Origin: Streptomyces sp. PR69
Lineage (GTDB): Bacteria; Actinomycetota; Actinomycetes; Streptomycetales; Streptomycetaceae
Direction of reading: 5' to 3'
Length of the DNA: 64,000 nucleotides
Assembly (NCBI RefSeq): GCF_026420845.1
Contig: NZ_JAOWCB010000011.1
Span: forward strand, 62,001 to 126,000
Below are positions 25,413-35,300 of this stretch, piece after piece. The translations under genes were made by a program, and so were the position numbers. The stretch's first letter is position 1; every line of letters starts with the position of its first letter. A model generated the notes under the pieces. It saw only the letters and a list, made by a program, of their open reading frames with translations. It did no database searches and was not told the origin of the DNA.

Positions 25413-26222
25413 TCATCCGACGCCCCCGGACTGGTCGGCAGACCCGGACCGGCCCGACTGGCCCGACTGTGCGGGCGGGGTGGGCGTGGACGGAGGTGTG
25501 GGCGTCGGGGTGGGAGACGGGTCGCCGCCGGAAGACGCCGAGGGGTCGGGAGTGGGCTCGGGGTCGGGGCCGGTCGTCGGGTCGCCGCCGGAGCCGTCCG
25601 GGGCGTCGGGGCTCTGGCCGCCGCCGGGAGTCTGCCCCTGGCCCTCCTCCTGACCGGGCCGCGAGTTCGGGTCACCGCCGCCGTCGTCGTCACCGGGGGC
25701 CGGAGGCGGGGAGTCCGTCGATGACGTTCCGCCGGACGGGGACCCTCCGCCGCTGCCGCCGCCCCCTGTGACGACGGAGCCGATAGTGGTGCCCTTGCCT
25801 CCGCCCAGCTCGGAGCCGGAGGCCAGTTCGTACGCCGTGATGCCGCCCATCGCGACGGCGAACACGACCCCTGCCGCGAGGGCGGACCGCTTCCAGCCGC
25901 GCATCCGAGTGCCGTGCGTGGTGGCCTCGTTGTACTCGCCGTACTGGATGCCCTCCGAGGCGGGATTGGCCTGCCGCCGCTTGGACTGCACGGTCGCATC
26001 ACGGATCTGCTCCCCCGTGCGCCGGAAGAGATGCTGGAAGACCGGGCCTCCGCAGGTGGCGACGACGCTGACGACGCCGGCGCCGAGAATGGTTCCGTAC
26101 ACGCCGAGTTGAGAGGCGAGCACCGCGGCGGCGACAGCGGCGAGCGTGCTGCCCGCGACCTGGGGAACGCTCAGCTCAAGCCGCCGGTTTGCCGTTTCGC
26201 CCTGTTTCGGCTTGTGATCCAT
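25413..26222 (-). CDS. Membrane protein with long Pro/Gly/Ser-rich tail
   Basis: Unrecognised protein of about 269 residues, ATG at 26222 with AAGGGA upstream. Residues about 15-60 are conserved-looking with a hydrophobic stretch (AGSTLAAVAAAVLASQLGVY then TILGAGVVSVVAT), followed by FQHLFRRTGEQIRDA. A second membrane span lies at about 110-130. The last ~130 residues are low complexity, rich in Gly, Ser, Pro, Asp and Thr (for example PSPTPTPTPPSTPTPP). The likely topology has the tail outside the membrane, as a wall-spanning stalk. Divergent from sepH. Confidence 0.65.
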   Translation of the reverse strand: MDHKPKQGETANRRLELSVPQVAGSTLAAVAAAVLASQLGVYGTILGAGVVSVVATCGGPVFQHLFRRTGEQIRDATVQSKRRQANPASEGIQYGEYNEATTHGTRMRGWKRSALAAGVVFAVAMGGITAYELASGSELGGGKGTTIGSVVTGGGGSGGGSPSGGTSSTDSPPPAPGDDDGGGDPNSRPGQEEGQGQTPGGGQSPDAPDGSGGDPTTGPDPEPTPDPSASSGGDPSPTPTPTPPSTPTPPAQSGQSGRSGSADQSGGVG

Positions 26223-26716
26223 CTCCGTCCCTTCAGCACCCAAGGTCCCTTCAGTCCCGGCATGCACCAGGTAGGGACATTTGAGCGAAGGGAATAGTTC
26301 CGTATCTGCCGATTCTGTGAAGCAGAACACCCGCCCACCGGCGCTTATGACGCCCTGTTCCGCCCCTGGTGAGAAGTTCGGCGGCGCGGCGGTCCACCCT
26401 CGTGGCCCGAATGGAGTACTGTGGCGAGCCCTGGGCCCGTCTCCCTTTCGGGTGTTCGGGCCCCAGGTAGGGGGCCGAAGGCGGCGCTCAATCCGGCGGC
26501 GTCGCTACACCGCACGGGTGCCTGCTGTCCAGAGTGACGATCTCCGTTACTCAGAGTGGCAAAAGGGTAACCGTGCCATAACGGCGATCCAGGGCGTGTG
26601 CCCGACACGCCGGGCAACTCGGCAAGGTTGTGGCAGGCTGCACCCGGGCAGGCCACACTCGACTAGCGGAAGCAGCGACGCACGTGACGTCGGCAGGCAC
26701 CACCCGGGAGGTCCCC
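26223..26716. other. 494-bp divergent intergenic region before sepH
   Basis: No gene is supported. It holds the promoters of the membrane protein (left) and sepH (right). Around 26543-26583 there is an inverted pair, ccgtta / taacgg. No further motif is assigned. Confidence 0.5.
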
Positions 26717-27805
26717 ATGCCCGAACTGCGTGTCGTGGCCGTCTCCAACGACGGCACACGGCTGGTGCTGAAGGCTGCGGACAGTACGGAATACACGCTT
26801 CCGATTGACGAGCGGCTGCGCGCCGCCGTACGCAACGACCGCGCCCGTCTCGGCCAGATCGAGATCGAGGTGGAGAGCCATCTCAGGCCGCGTGACATCC
26901 AGGCGCGTATACGCGCGGGCGCGTCGGCGGAAGAGGTCGCACAGCTCGCCGGGATTCCGGTGGAACGGGTGCGGCGCTTCGAGGGCCCGGTGCTCGCGGA
27001 GCGCGCCTTCATGGCGGAGCGCGCCCGCAAGACCCCGGTGCGCCGTCCCGGCGAGAACACCGGGCCGCAGCTCGGCGAGGCCGTGCAGGAGCGGCTGATG
27101 CTGCGCGGCGCCGAGAAGGACACAGCGCAGTGGGACTCCTGGCGCCGGGACGACGGCACCTGGGAGGTGCTGCTCGTCTACCGGGTGGCGGGTGAGCCGC
27201 ACTCGGCGAGCTGGACGTACGATCCGCCGCGGCGGCTGGTGCAGGCCGTCGACGACGAAGCGCGGGCGCTGATCGGCGAGACAGACGACACGATCACGAC
27301 GGCGCAGGAGCCGAGCTTCCCGTTTGTGCCGCGGATCGCGCGGCTGCCGAGGGAGCGGACGGATCGTCATGACCGTCACCAGGACCGGAATGACCGGGAT
27401 CCGGACAGGGCGTCGGACCAGCGGCCCGAGCGGGCCGAAAAACCCGACGACGACGGGGGCGGCGAGCGGGACTCCCTGACCAGCCTGCTGGAGGCGGTGC
27501 CGAGCTTCCGGGGCGACATGGTGGTGCCCGAGCGGGCCGCGGCCGCGGAGCCCGCCGCCCAGTCGGCGGAGTCCGCGGCCGAGGAGCCCGAGTCGGAGGA
27601 ATCGGTTGCCCCCGCGGCGTCCGCGGGCGCGGGGTCCGCGTACGCGGACGTCCTGATGCCGCGGTCGGTCTCGGGTCACCGGGACCGGCTCACCGGCACG
27701 ACCGACCGCCAGGCGGAGGCGGATGGTGTGCGGCCGGGGCGGCGGGCGGCGGTGCCGAGCTGGGACGAGATCGTTTTCGGCACGCGCCGCAAGAAGCAGG
27801 ACTAA
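26717..27805 (+). CDS. sepH: Septation protein SepH
   Basis: Cell-division protein of actinobacteria that binds FtsZ and promotes its assembly. 362 residues: an N-terminal DUF3071 domain (about 1-170) opening MPELRVVAVSNDGTRLVLKA, containing a helix-turn-helix-like stretch SAEEVAQLAGIPVERVRRFE known to matter for FtsZ interaction, then a long disordered acidic/Arg-rich linker, and a conserved short C-terminus PSWDEIVFGTRRKKQD. The ATG at 26717 is preceded by GGGAGG. Single-gene transcript ended by the 27807 hairpin. Confidence 0.95.
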   Translation: MPELRVVAVSNDGTRLVLKAADSTEYTLPIDERLRAAVRNDRARLGQIEIEVESHLRPRDIQARIRAGASAEEVAQLAGIPVERVRRFEGPVLAERAFMAERARKTPVRRPGENTGPQLGEAVQERLMLRGAEKDTAQWDSWRRDDGTWEVLLVYRVAGEPHSASWTYDPPRRLVQAVDDEARALIGETDDTITTAQEPSFPFVPRIARLPRERTDRHDRHQDRNDRDPDRASDQRPERAEKPDDDGGGERDSLTSLLEAVPSFRGDMVVPERAAAAEPAAQSAESAAEEPESEESVAPAASAGAGSAYADVLMPRSVSGHRDRLTGTTDRQAEADGVRPGRRAAVPSWDEIVFGTRRKKQD

Positions 27806-27806
27806 C

Positions 27807-27843
27807 GGGGGTCGTGTGGGGGGCTTCGCCCCCCACACCCCCG
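27807..27843. terminator. Terminator between sepH and the sulfurtransferase
   Basis: Perfect 10-base arms gtgtgggggg (27814-27823) and ccccccacac (27829-27838) around a cttcg loop. It sits 8 bp after the sepH stop between convergent genes, so it may act in both directions. Confidence 0.8.
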
Positions 27844-27901
27844 GCGGGGTGCCTGATCCCCCACCCGCCCGGGCCACGGGCCCGGCTGGGGCGGCGGCGC
27901 G

Positions 27902-28735
27902 TCAGGGGGCGGGGTCAGGCCCCGTCGCGACCCCCCGGGAGGGGTCCCGTACCCACTCGGACCACGACCCGGCGTACAACGCCCCGCGGAACCCCGCGAT
28001 CTCCAGCGCCAGCACCTCGTGCGCGGCCGAGACCCCGGACCCGCAGTACACGCCGATCTCCTTCGCGTCCTCGGACGCGCCCAGGGCGCGGAAGCGCTCC
28101 GCCAAGGCGTCGGCGGGCAGGAAGCGGCCGTCGGGCCCCGCGTTCTCCGTGGTGGGCGCGGAGACCGCGCCGGGGATGTGCCCGGCGACGGGGTCGATCG
28201 GTTCCGTCTCCCCCCGGTACCGCTCCCCCGCCCGCGCGTCCAGCAGCAGCCCGCTGCGCGCATGCTGCGCAGCCCCGTCCGCGTCCAGCAGCGGCATCGC
28301 GCCGGGGACCGGGGTGAAGTCACCGGGCGGGGGCGCCGGCTCCTCGGTCGACAGGGGCCCGCGCCAGGCGGGGAGGCCGCCGTCGAGGACGCGTACCTCC
28401 TCGTGCCCGGTCCACCGCAGGAGCCACCACGCACGCGCCGCGGCCCACCCGATCCCCCCGTCGTACACCACGACCGGCGTCCCGGCCGACAGCCCGGCCC
28501 GGCGCATCGCCGCGCCGAACGCCGCCAGGTCCGGCAGCGGATGCCGGCCGCCGGCGCCGGGCGGCGAGGCCAGTTCCGCGTCGAGGTCGACGAAGACCGC
28601 GCCGGGCAGATGCCCCTGCTCGTACGCGCCGCGCCCATGCGGCCCGCCCAGCTGCCAGCGGATGTCGAGCAGCAGCGGCGGCCGCGGCCCGGTCAGCTCG
28701 GCGGCGAGTTCGGCAGCGGAGATGATGGGGTCCAT
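27902..28735 (-). CDS. Two-domain rhodanese-type sulfurtransferase
   Basis: Thiosulfate or 3-mercaptopyruvate sulfurtransferase of 277 residues made of two rhodanese domains. The inactive N-terminal domain includes LLLDIRWQLGGPHGRGAYEQ and VVVYDGGIGWAAARAWWLLR. The C-terminal domain bears the persulfide-forming Cys in GVYCGSGVSA; the loop CGSGVS is closer to mercaptopyruvate sulfurtransferases (CGSGVT) than to thiosulfate enzymes. ATG at 28735. It transfers sulfane sulfur to cyanide or thiol acceptors in the cytosol. Confidence 0.92.
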   Translation of the reverse strand: MDPIISAAELAAELTGPRPPLLLDIRWQLGGPHGRGAYEQGHLPGAVFVDLDAELASPPGAGGRHPLPDLAAFGAAMRRAGLSAGTPVVVYDGGIGWAAARAWWLLRWTGHEEVRVLDGGLPAWRGPLSTEEPAPPPGDFTPVPGAMPLLDADGAAQHARSGLLLDARAGERYRGETEPIDPVAGHIPGAVSAPTTENAGPDGRFLPADALAERFRALGASEDAKEIGVYCGSGVSAAHEVLALEIAGFRGALYAGSWSEWVRDPSRGVATGPDPAP

Positions 28736-28976
28736 GCGGCCATCCTCGCGCACGGGACCGCTGATCCGTAATGCCGCCGAACCGGCGGGGCTCGCCGCCG
28801 AACCGGAAAGCACATGACAAAACCGGCGTCCGCGAACGGGAACCCGCCAAATCCGGCGCGGTCAGGGCGCATCCGCGGCAGGGTGGTGCCACCATCTGCA
28901 CGGGGCGTCACGGCCGGATCACCTGCGGCGAGCGCCCTGTCCCCCCGCACGGCCACCAAAATGGTCCGAGGAGTGA

Positions 28977-29762
28977 GTGACGACGATGACCGAGGCGGCG
29001 ACTCGGCACGCGCCCGGCGCACCCTGCTGGGTGAGCCTGATGGTGCACGGCCTGGATGCTACGCAGGAGTTCTACGGCGATCTGTTCGGCTGGGAGTTCT
29101 CGCCCGGCCCCGGTCAGCTCGGCCCGTATGTGCGCGCGCTGCTCGGCGGCAAGGAAGTCGCCGGGATCGGGCGGCTTCCGGCCGACCGGCATCTGCCGAT
29201 CGCCTGGACCCCGTATCTGGCGACGGATGACGCGGACGCCACGGCGGAGACGATCCGCAGCTGCGGCGGCACGGTCGGGGTCGGTCCGCTGGACGCCGCC
29301 GACGCCGGGCGCATGGCCATCGCCAGCGACCCCTCGGGCGCGGTCTTCGGCATCTGGCAGGCGGCCGCCCACCGTGGCATCGCACTGCGCGGCGCACACG
29401 GCACGCCCGTCTGGAACGAACTGCTGACCCAGGAGACCGCGTCGGTCGCCAAGTTCTACCAGACGCTGTTCGGTTATCACGTGGAGCGGGCCGAGCCGGG
29501 GGACGCGGACTGTGTGACGCTGCTCCTCGACGGCCGTCCCGTGGCCGCGCTGCACGGTCTGGGCAGCGCCCTGCCGCGCGACTGCGGACCGCACTGGATG
29601 ACGTACTTCGAGGTGACGGACACCGACGAGGCGGTCCGGCGCGTCGTGGAGCTCGGCGGGCGGGTGCTGCGGCCGCCCCGCGAGGGGACCGCCGGGCGGC
29701 TGGCGACGGTGGCGGACCCGGAGGGCGCGGTGTTCACGGTCGTACGCTCCGCGGAGCGCTGA
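28977..29762 (+). CDS. VOC-superfamily protein with two glyoxalase-like domains
   Basis: A 261-residue protein with two tandem vicinal-oxygen-chelate domains. The first begins PCWVSLMVHGLDATQEFYGD and ends with SDPSGAVFGIWQ; the second begins TPVWNELLTQETASVAKFYQ and ends DPEGAVFTVV. It is similar to streptomycete proteins annotated as hydroxylase or CFP30B-like. The metal ligand set is incomplete by eye, so enzymatic activity is uncertain. Start GTG at 28977 follows GAGGAG; ATG at 28986 is an alternative. Convergent with tdk. Confidence 0.85.
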   Translation: MTTMTEAATRHAPGAPCWVSLMVHGLDATQEFYGDLFGWEFSPGPGQLGPYVRALLGGKEVAGIGRLPADRHLPIAWTPYLATDDADATAETIRSCGGTVGVGPLDAADAGRMAIASDPSGAVFGIWQAAAHRGIALRGAHGTPVWNELLTQETASVAKFYQTLFGYHVERAEPGDADCVTLLLDGRPVAALHGLGSALPRDCGPHWMTYFEVTDTDEAVRRVVELGGRVLRPPREGTAGRLATVADPEGAVFTVVRSAER

Positions 29763-29789
29763 GCGCGCGACAGGGGGCCGACGGCCGGC

Positions 29790-30440
29790 TCAGCCGGAGG
29801 TGACGGGCAGGACGTCCGGTGAGAGCGCGGCCGCGCGGGCGCTGGCGGCCGTCATCCTGCGGCGGTGGTGACGGCGGCACAGGACCTCGTAACCGATCTC
29901 GTCCGGCGACTGGTTGACGTCGCCGACGACCACCTGCGCGCCTTCGACGACCATCTGGCCGCCGATGGTGCGCGCGTTGTGCGTGGCCCGGGCGCCGCAC
30001 CAGCAGAGCGCCTCGACCTGGAGGACCTCCACCCGGTCGGCCAGCTCGACGAGCCGCTGCGAGCCGGGGAAGAGCTTGGAGCGGAAGTCGGTGGTGATGC
30101 CGAACGCGAAGACGTCGAGCCCCAGATCGTCGACGACGCGGGCGAGCTGGTCGATCTGTTCCGGGGCGAGGAACTGCGCCTCGTCGGCGATGACGTAGTC
30201 GCAACGCCCGCCCTTGGAAAGCGTGTCGACGACGTACGCGTAGAAGTCGAAGCCGTCCGCGGCCTCGACGGCGTCGGTGACCAGGCCGAGCCGGGAGGAG
30301 AGCTTTCCCTCGCCCGCCCGGTCGTCCCTGGTGAAGATCATGCCCTGGAGTCCGCGGGCGGATCTGTTGTGCTCGATCTGCAGAGCGAGGGTGCTCTTTC
30401 CGCAGTCCATCGTTCCGGAGAAGAACACCAGCTCGGGCAT
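29790..30440 (-). CDS. tdk: Thymidine kinase
   Basis: Type II thymidine kinase, phosphorylating thymidine to dTMP in salvage. 216 residues. P-loop GTMDCGKST near residue 9, catalytic Glu in DEAQFL near 88, the lasso region, and a structural zinc site formed by CWCGAR and LCRRHH. Length is normal; the Ala/Val-rich C-terminus is short. Together with dut at 15 kb it serves dTTP supply. Confidence 0.95.
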   Translation of the reverse strand: MPELVFFSGTMDCGKSTLALQIEHNRSARGLQGMIFTRDDRAGEGKLSSRLGLVTDAVEAADGFDFYAYVVDTLSKGGRCDYVIADEAQFLAPEQIDQLARVVDDLGLDVFAFGITTDFRSKLFPGSQRLVELADRVEVLQVEALCWCGARATHNARTIGGQMVVEGAQVVVGDVNQSPDEIGYEVLCRRHHRRRMTAASARAAALSPDVLPVTSG

Positions 30441-30508
30441 GGGGAAGCGACGGCCTTTCAGGTCGGTCGGGGGGGAAGGGCGATGCCGCCGCGGGCGGCG
30501 TGATGGAG

Positions 30509-31717
30509 CTATGAGCGTACTTCGAGGAGGGGGACGAGCTGTTCGACGGGGGTCATGGAGCCGTGCATGCCGACCATCGCGGACTCGTTGGGCTCCTGGA
30601 CGGAGGCGGTGATCGCCACATCGTCGCAGGCCGCGGCGATGACATCGCCGATGCGGCCGTAGACGCGCTCGTCGATCCGCGGGCCGAACCAGCCCGCCTC
30701 GATCGCCTCGTCCCGGCTCGCCACCCAGAAGCGGTCCCCCAGCACCTCGCGCCAGACCGCCAGCACATCCGCCTGGGCGCCGGGGACGGCGTAGACATGG
30801 CGGGCGCGGCCCTCGCCGCCCAGCAGGGCGACTCCGGCGCGCAGCTCCCAGTCCTCGTCGACGTCGATGCGCGACTCCTCGTCGAAGGGGATGTCGATCA
30901 TGCCGTGGTCGGCGGTGACATAGAGCGCGGCGCGGGGCGGAAGCTGTTCGGCGAGGCGCTGGACCAGCCGGTCGACGTACATCACCTGGCCGCGCCAGGC
31001 GTCGGAGTCCACGCCGAAGCGATGCCCCTTGCCGTCGACCTCGCTGTAATAGGTGTAGATCAACGAGCGGTCGCCCGCGGCCAGTTGCGCGGCGGCCAGG
31101 TCCACCCGGTCCTCGCCGGTCAGACGGCCGTGGAAGGTGCCGCCGCTGAGTGCGATCTTCGTCAGGGGTGTCTGCGCGAAGTCGGGGGACGACACCTGGG
31201 CGGTGTGGACGCCCGCCGCGGCGGCGAGCTGGAAGACGGTCGGGTACGGCTGCCAGGCCGCCGGGTCCGTGTACGGCCGCCAGCGCAGCTGGTTCATCAG
31301 CTCGCCGGTGTCCGGGTTGCGCGCGGTGTAGCCGGGCAGCCCGTGCGCGCCGGGCGGCAGGCCGGTGCCGACGGAGGCCAGCGAGGTGGCGGTGGTGGCC
31401 GGGAAGCCGGCGGTGATCGGCCGGCCCGTGCCGCCGCGGGAGGTGGCCAGGAGCGAGGTGAGGTACGGGGCCTCGTCCGGGTGGTCCTTGATCTGCTGCC
31501 AGCCGAGGCCGTCGATCAGGAAGACGCAGTTCCGGTCGGCGGGGGCAAGTTCGGGGATCGCCGGGGTGAACCCCGGCACGCCCTGCCCGGCGGCGAGCGT
31601 CGGCAGCAGATCGGCGAGCGAGCCGACGCCGTACTCGGGTACGGGTGCGGCGCCGAGGGCGAGTGCGGCGGGTTCGTCGTCCGGCCAGGGAGCGGTGGGG
31701 GACTGCGGCTGGGCCAT
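30509..31717 (-). CDS. Alkaline-phosphatase-superfamily phosphodiesterase
   Basis: A 402-residue cytosolic member of the type I phosphodiesterase/nucleotide pyrophosphatase group. The nucleophile Thr lies in GFPATTATSLAS, the first metal site in CVFLIDGLGW, and the others in YYSEVDGKGHRFG and VTADHGMID, with the final His in VGMHGSMTP. No signal peptide. ATG at 31717 overlaps the stop of the DUF5998 gene by one base. The substrate is unknown. Confidence 0.9.
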   Translation of the reverse strand: MAQPQSPTAPWPDDEPAALALGAAPVPEYGVGSLADLLPTLAAGQGVPGFTPAIPELAPADRNCVFLIDGLGWQQIKDHPDEAPYLTSLLATSRGGTGRPITAGFPATTATSLASVGTGLPPGAHGLPGYTARNPDTGELMNQLRWRPYTDPAAWQPYPTVFQLAAAAGVHTAQVSSPDFAQTPLTKIALSGGTFHGRLTGEDRVDLAAAQLAAGDRSLIYTYYSEVDGKGHRFGVDSDAWRGQVMYVDRLVQRLAEQLPPRAALYVTADHGMIDIPFDEESRIDVDEDWELRAGVALLGGEGRARHVYAVPGAQADVLAVWREVLGDRFWVASRDEAIEAGWFGPRIDERVYGRIGDVIAAACDDVAITASVQEPNESAMVGMHGSMTPVEQLVPLLEVRS

Positions 31718-32313
31718 CAGCGCGCGGCGGCGGCCGTGGCCGCGGTGGCTTCGGAGATCGCCTGGGCGAAGGCGAGGGTCTGCCGGACGGCGTCCGGTCC
31801 GTCGCCCGCCTCGCTGACGCGCAGGCTCAGATCGTCGGCGGTGGCGTTGCCGGTGTAGCCGTGGTCGGCTTCGCAGTTCGGGTCGCCGCAGGCGGCGGGC
31901 TCCAGATCGAGGCGGGATACCGCGCCCCAGCCGACCGTCAGCACGACCTCGCGGGGCAGGGTGCCCGGGGTGTACGACTCCGGGTTGGAGACGACCCGGC
32001 TGACCACCACCGACGAGATGCGGTCGAGCTTGACCGACTCGGTGGAGGTGGTGGCGTACGGCGTCGGGGAGCTGGAGTCGGCGGCCTGCTCGTCGGTGTG
32101 GCTGACGATGAAGCGGTTGGGCGTCAGGACGAGGACGGTGACATGGCGGCGGACCTCGTTGGCGTCAAAGGTGGTCTCCTGGTGCACCAGGTACGAGGCG
32201 ATCTGCTCGCCGCCGACGGCGGCCTCCACCGCCTCGGCCACCAGAGCGGGGTAGTAGCCGCTGCGCTCGATCGCCGCGCGCAGCCCCTGGGTCGTCGTAC
32301 CGGTCTTCGCCAT
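31717..32313 (-). CDS. DUF5998 family protein
   Basis: A 198-residue actinobacterial protein, taken as the DUF5998 family. It begins MAKTGTTTQGLRAAIERSGY, has a beta-rich central part (HVTVLVLTPNRFIVSHTDE) resembling a PH-like domain, and a CGDPNC pair near residue 142. ATG at 32313 with AGGA upstream; an ATG two codons earlier has no ribosome site. Translationally coupled to the phosphodiesterase. Function unknown. Confidence 0.78.
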   Translation of the reverse strand: MAKTGTTTQGLRAAIERSGYYPALVAEAVEAAVGGEQIASYLVHQETTFDANEVRRHVTVLVLTPNRFIVSHTDEQAADSSSPTPYATTSTESVKLDRISSVVVSRVVSNPESYTPGTLPREVVLTVGWGAVSRLDLEPAACGDPNCEADHGYTGNATADDLSLRVSEAGDGPDAVRQTLAFAQAISEATAATAAAAR

Positions 32314-32351
32314 GCGGTCCATCCTACGGGGCTGCGGGAAGGGTGGGCGCT

Positions 32352-35300
32352 TTAGTAGCTGGGGAGCCGGCGGGGGCCCAGGTCGGTGCGGGCGGGGGGT
32401 GGGGCGAGGCGTACGGAAGCGCCGAGGACGGAGAGGCCGCGCTGGGCGACGGCGACCGGCTCCAGGCTGACGCCGACCACTTCGGGGTGGTCGTCTACGA
32501 GCCGGGACACCCGCTGGAGCAGTTCCTCCAGCGCCGGGGTGTCCACGGGTGCGGAGCCGCGCCAGCCGAAGAGGAGGGGTGCGGTCCGGATGGTTCTGAT
32601 CAGTTCGGCGGCGTCCCGGTCGGTGACGGGGACGAGCCGGTGGGCGGTGTCTCCGAGCAGCTCGGACGCCGCCCCGGCGAGCCCGAAGGACAGCACCGCG
32701 CCGACGGCGGGGTCGATGGCGGCGCGTACGACGGTGTCGACGCCGCGGGGCGCCATGGCCTGCACCACGGGCTGCAGTTCCTCGGGCTTCCCGAGGGCGG
32801 CGGTCAACTCCGCGTAGGCCCTGCGCAGTTGTGCCTCGCCCGTCAGATCGAGCCGTACGCCTCCGAGGTCGGGGCGGTGGCGCAGGTGCGGGGCGGTCGT
32901 CTTGAGGGCCACGGGGTAGCCGAGGCGCTCGGCGGCCGCGACGGCCGCGTCGGGCGTGGGCGCGGGGAGGGCGGGCAGTACGGGGATGCCGTACCGCGCG
33001 AGGAGCGCGTGGGCGTCCTGGGGGGCGAGCGCCATGCCGCGCGGGTCGGCGTCCTGGCCGAGCGCCGCGGCGATCAGGGCGGCGGCCCCCTGCTCGTCGA
33101 TGTCGTCGTACTCCGGCACCCTGCCGGGGTCGGCGGCCTGCCGCCGCCACTGCGCGTACCGCACGGCTTCGGCGAGCGCCCGCACGGCTCGCTCGGCGGC
33201 GGGGTACGCGGGGATCGCGGCCCGCGCGCCGGCGACCGGGCCGTACACGTCCGCGTCCCCGGAGCCCGACGCCTCACCCGCGTCCGGCGCACGGCCCGCC
33301 CCGGGCGCCGAGGACTCCCCGCCGGCCGCCCCGACGCGCCCGGGACCGGCATGCCGCTCAGTCGGTGTGCGGCCTGCGTCGACGGGTGGGCGCAAGCCGC
33401 CCTGCGCGGCGGTGACCGACTCGTCTGCGTCTCCCGCGCGTGCTCCGGATGTGACGCCGGGCGTGGCCTGGCGCACGCCGGGGCCGCCGCCCTGCCGCGG
33501 CTTCTCCGGCGGGCCGGAAGCTGCCGCGCCCGGCGCGGCCGCCCGCGCATCGCCGGTCGTCCCCCAGCCCGCGTCGGCGGCGTGCCCAGGGTGGGGCCGC
33601 TCCCCGGCGCCGTACGCCTCCGGCGGTGGAGCTGTGGGCGGCGGGGCCGTCGGGGGCCCGCCGCGGGGCCCCGCTGTGCCGGCCGCGGCGGCGAGGGCTT
33701 CGGCGAGGCCGCCCAGCTCGACGTGGACGACCGCGACGGGCTTCGCCGGGGAGGCGCCCGCCGCGTCCTGGAGTGCGGCGGCGAGGACCTCCCCGTCGCC
33801 GGACTCCGTCACGCCGTCCTCGGCGACCCAGGGGATCGCCGTGACCACCACCGCGTCGCACGCGTCGTCCGCCAGCGCCTCGGCGAGCGCGGCGCGGAAG
33901 TCGGCGGGCGTCGCGGCGGTGGTCAGATCGCGCGGCGGCAGCGGGCGCAGCCCCTCCGTGAGGCAGGCGTCGTAGGTGAGGAGCCCCAGGGACTCGGAGT
34001 TGCCGAGGATTGCGACGCGGGGACCGGCCGGCAAGGGCTGGTCGGCGAGCAGCAGTCCGGCGTCGATGAGTTCCGTGACGGTGTCCACGCGGATCACGCC
34101 CGCCTGGCGCAGCAGCGCCGAGACCGTGGCGTCCGGGATACGGGTCACGGGCACCGCGTGCCCCGGCGGCGCGCTCCCGCTGTGGCGTGCGCCCTTGACG
34201 ACCACGACCGGCTTGACGGCCGCCGTACGCCGGGCCAGCCGGGTGAATTTGCGGGGGTTGCCGATCGACTCCAGATAGAGGAGGACGACATCGGTTTCGG
34301 GGTCCTCGTGCCAGTACTGGAGGAAGTCGTTGCCGGACACGTCCGCCCGGTTGCCGGACGAGATGAAGGCGGACAGGCCCGCGCCGCGCCGGTGCAGCCC
34401 GGACAGCAGGGCGATGCCGATCGCGCCGGACTGGGTGAACAGACCGATGCGGCCGCGCGCCGGGGAGTGCGGTGCGAGGGAGGCGTTGAGCCGGACGGCG
34501 GGCGCGGTGCTGATGATCCCGAAGGAGTTGGGGCCGATGATCCGCATCCCGTACGAGCGGGCCTGCCGTACCAGTTCGCGCTGTCGCTCCCGTCCGTCCG
34601 GCCCGCTCTCCGCGTATCCGGCGGTGACCACGACCAGGCCCTGCACCCCGTGCTCGCCGCAGTCGGCGACCGCGTCGGGGACCCGCTCGGCCGGTACGGC
34701 GACGACGGCCAGGTCCACCCGCTCGCCGCCGCGTTCGACGATCTCGCCGACGGAGCGGAAGGCCGGGACCCCGTCCGCCTCGGTCCAGTCCTCGGGGAAG
34801 GCGCGGTTGACCGCGTATGTGCGGCCGGTGTAGCCGCTGGCGAGGAGGTTGCGCAGGACGGTGCGCCCGACGCCGCCGGACGCCCGGCCGACGCCCACGA
34901 CGGCGATGGAGCCGGGGGCGAGCAGCCGTCGTACGGAGCGGGCCTCGGCGCGCTGCTCGCGGGCGCGCTGGACCGCGAGGGACCGGGCGGTCGGCTCCAG
35001 GTCGAGGGTCAGATGCACGGAGCCGTCCTCGAAGCTGCGCTTCTGGGTGTAGCCGGCGTCCGTGAACACCTTGATCATTTTGTTGTTGGCGGGCAGCACC
35101 TCGGCGACGAAGCGGCGGATACCCCGTTCCCTGGCGACCGCGGCGATGTGCTCCAGCAGTGCGGAGGCCAGTCCGCGTCCCTGGTGGGCGTCCTGGACGA
35201 GGAAGGCGACCTCTGCCTGGTCGGCCGGCGCGGGCGCGGGCCGGCCGGCGGCGTCGATCCGGTCGTAGCGGACGGTGGCGATGAACTCGTCGCCGACGGT

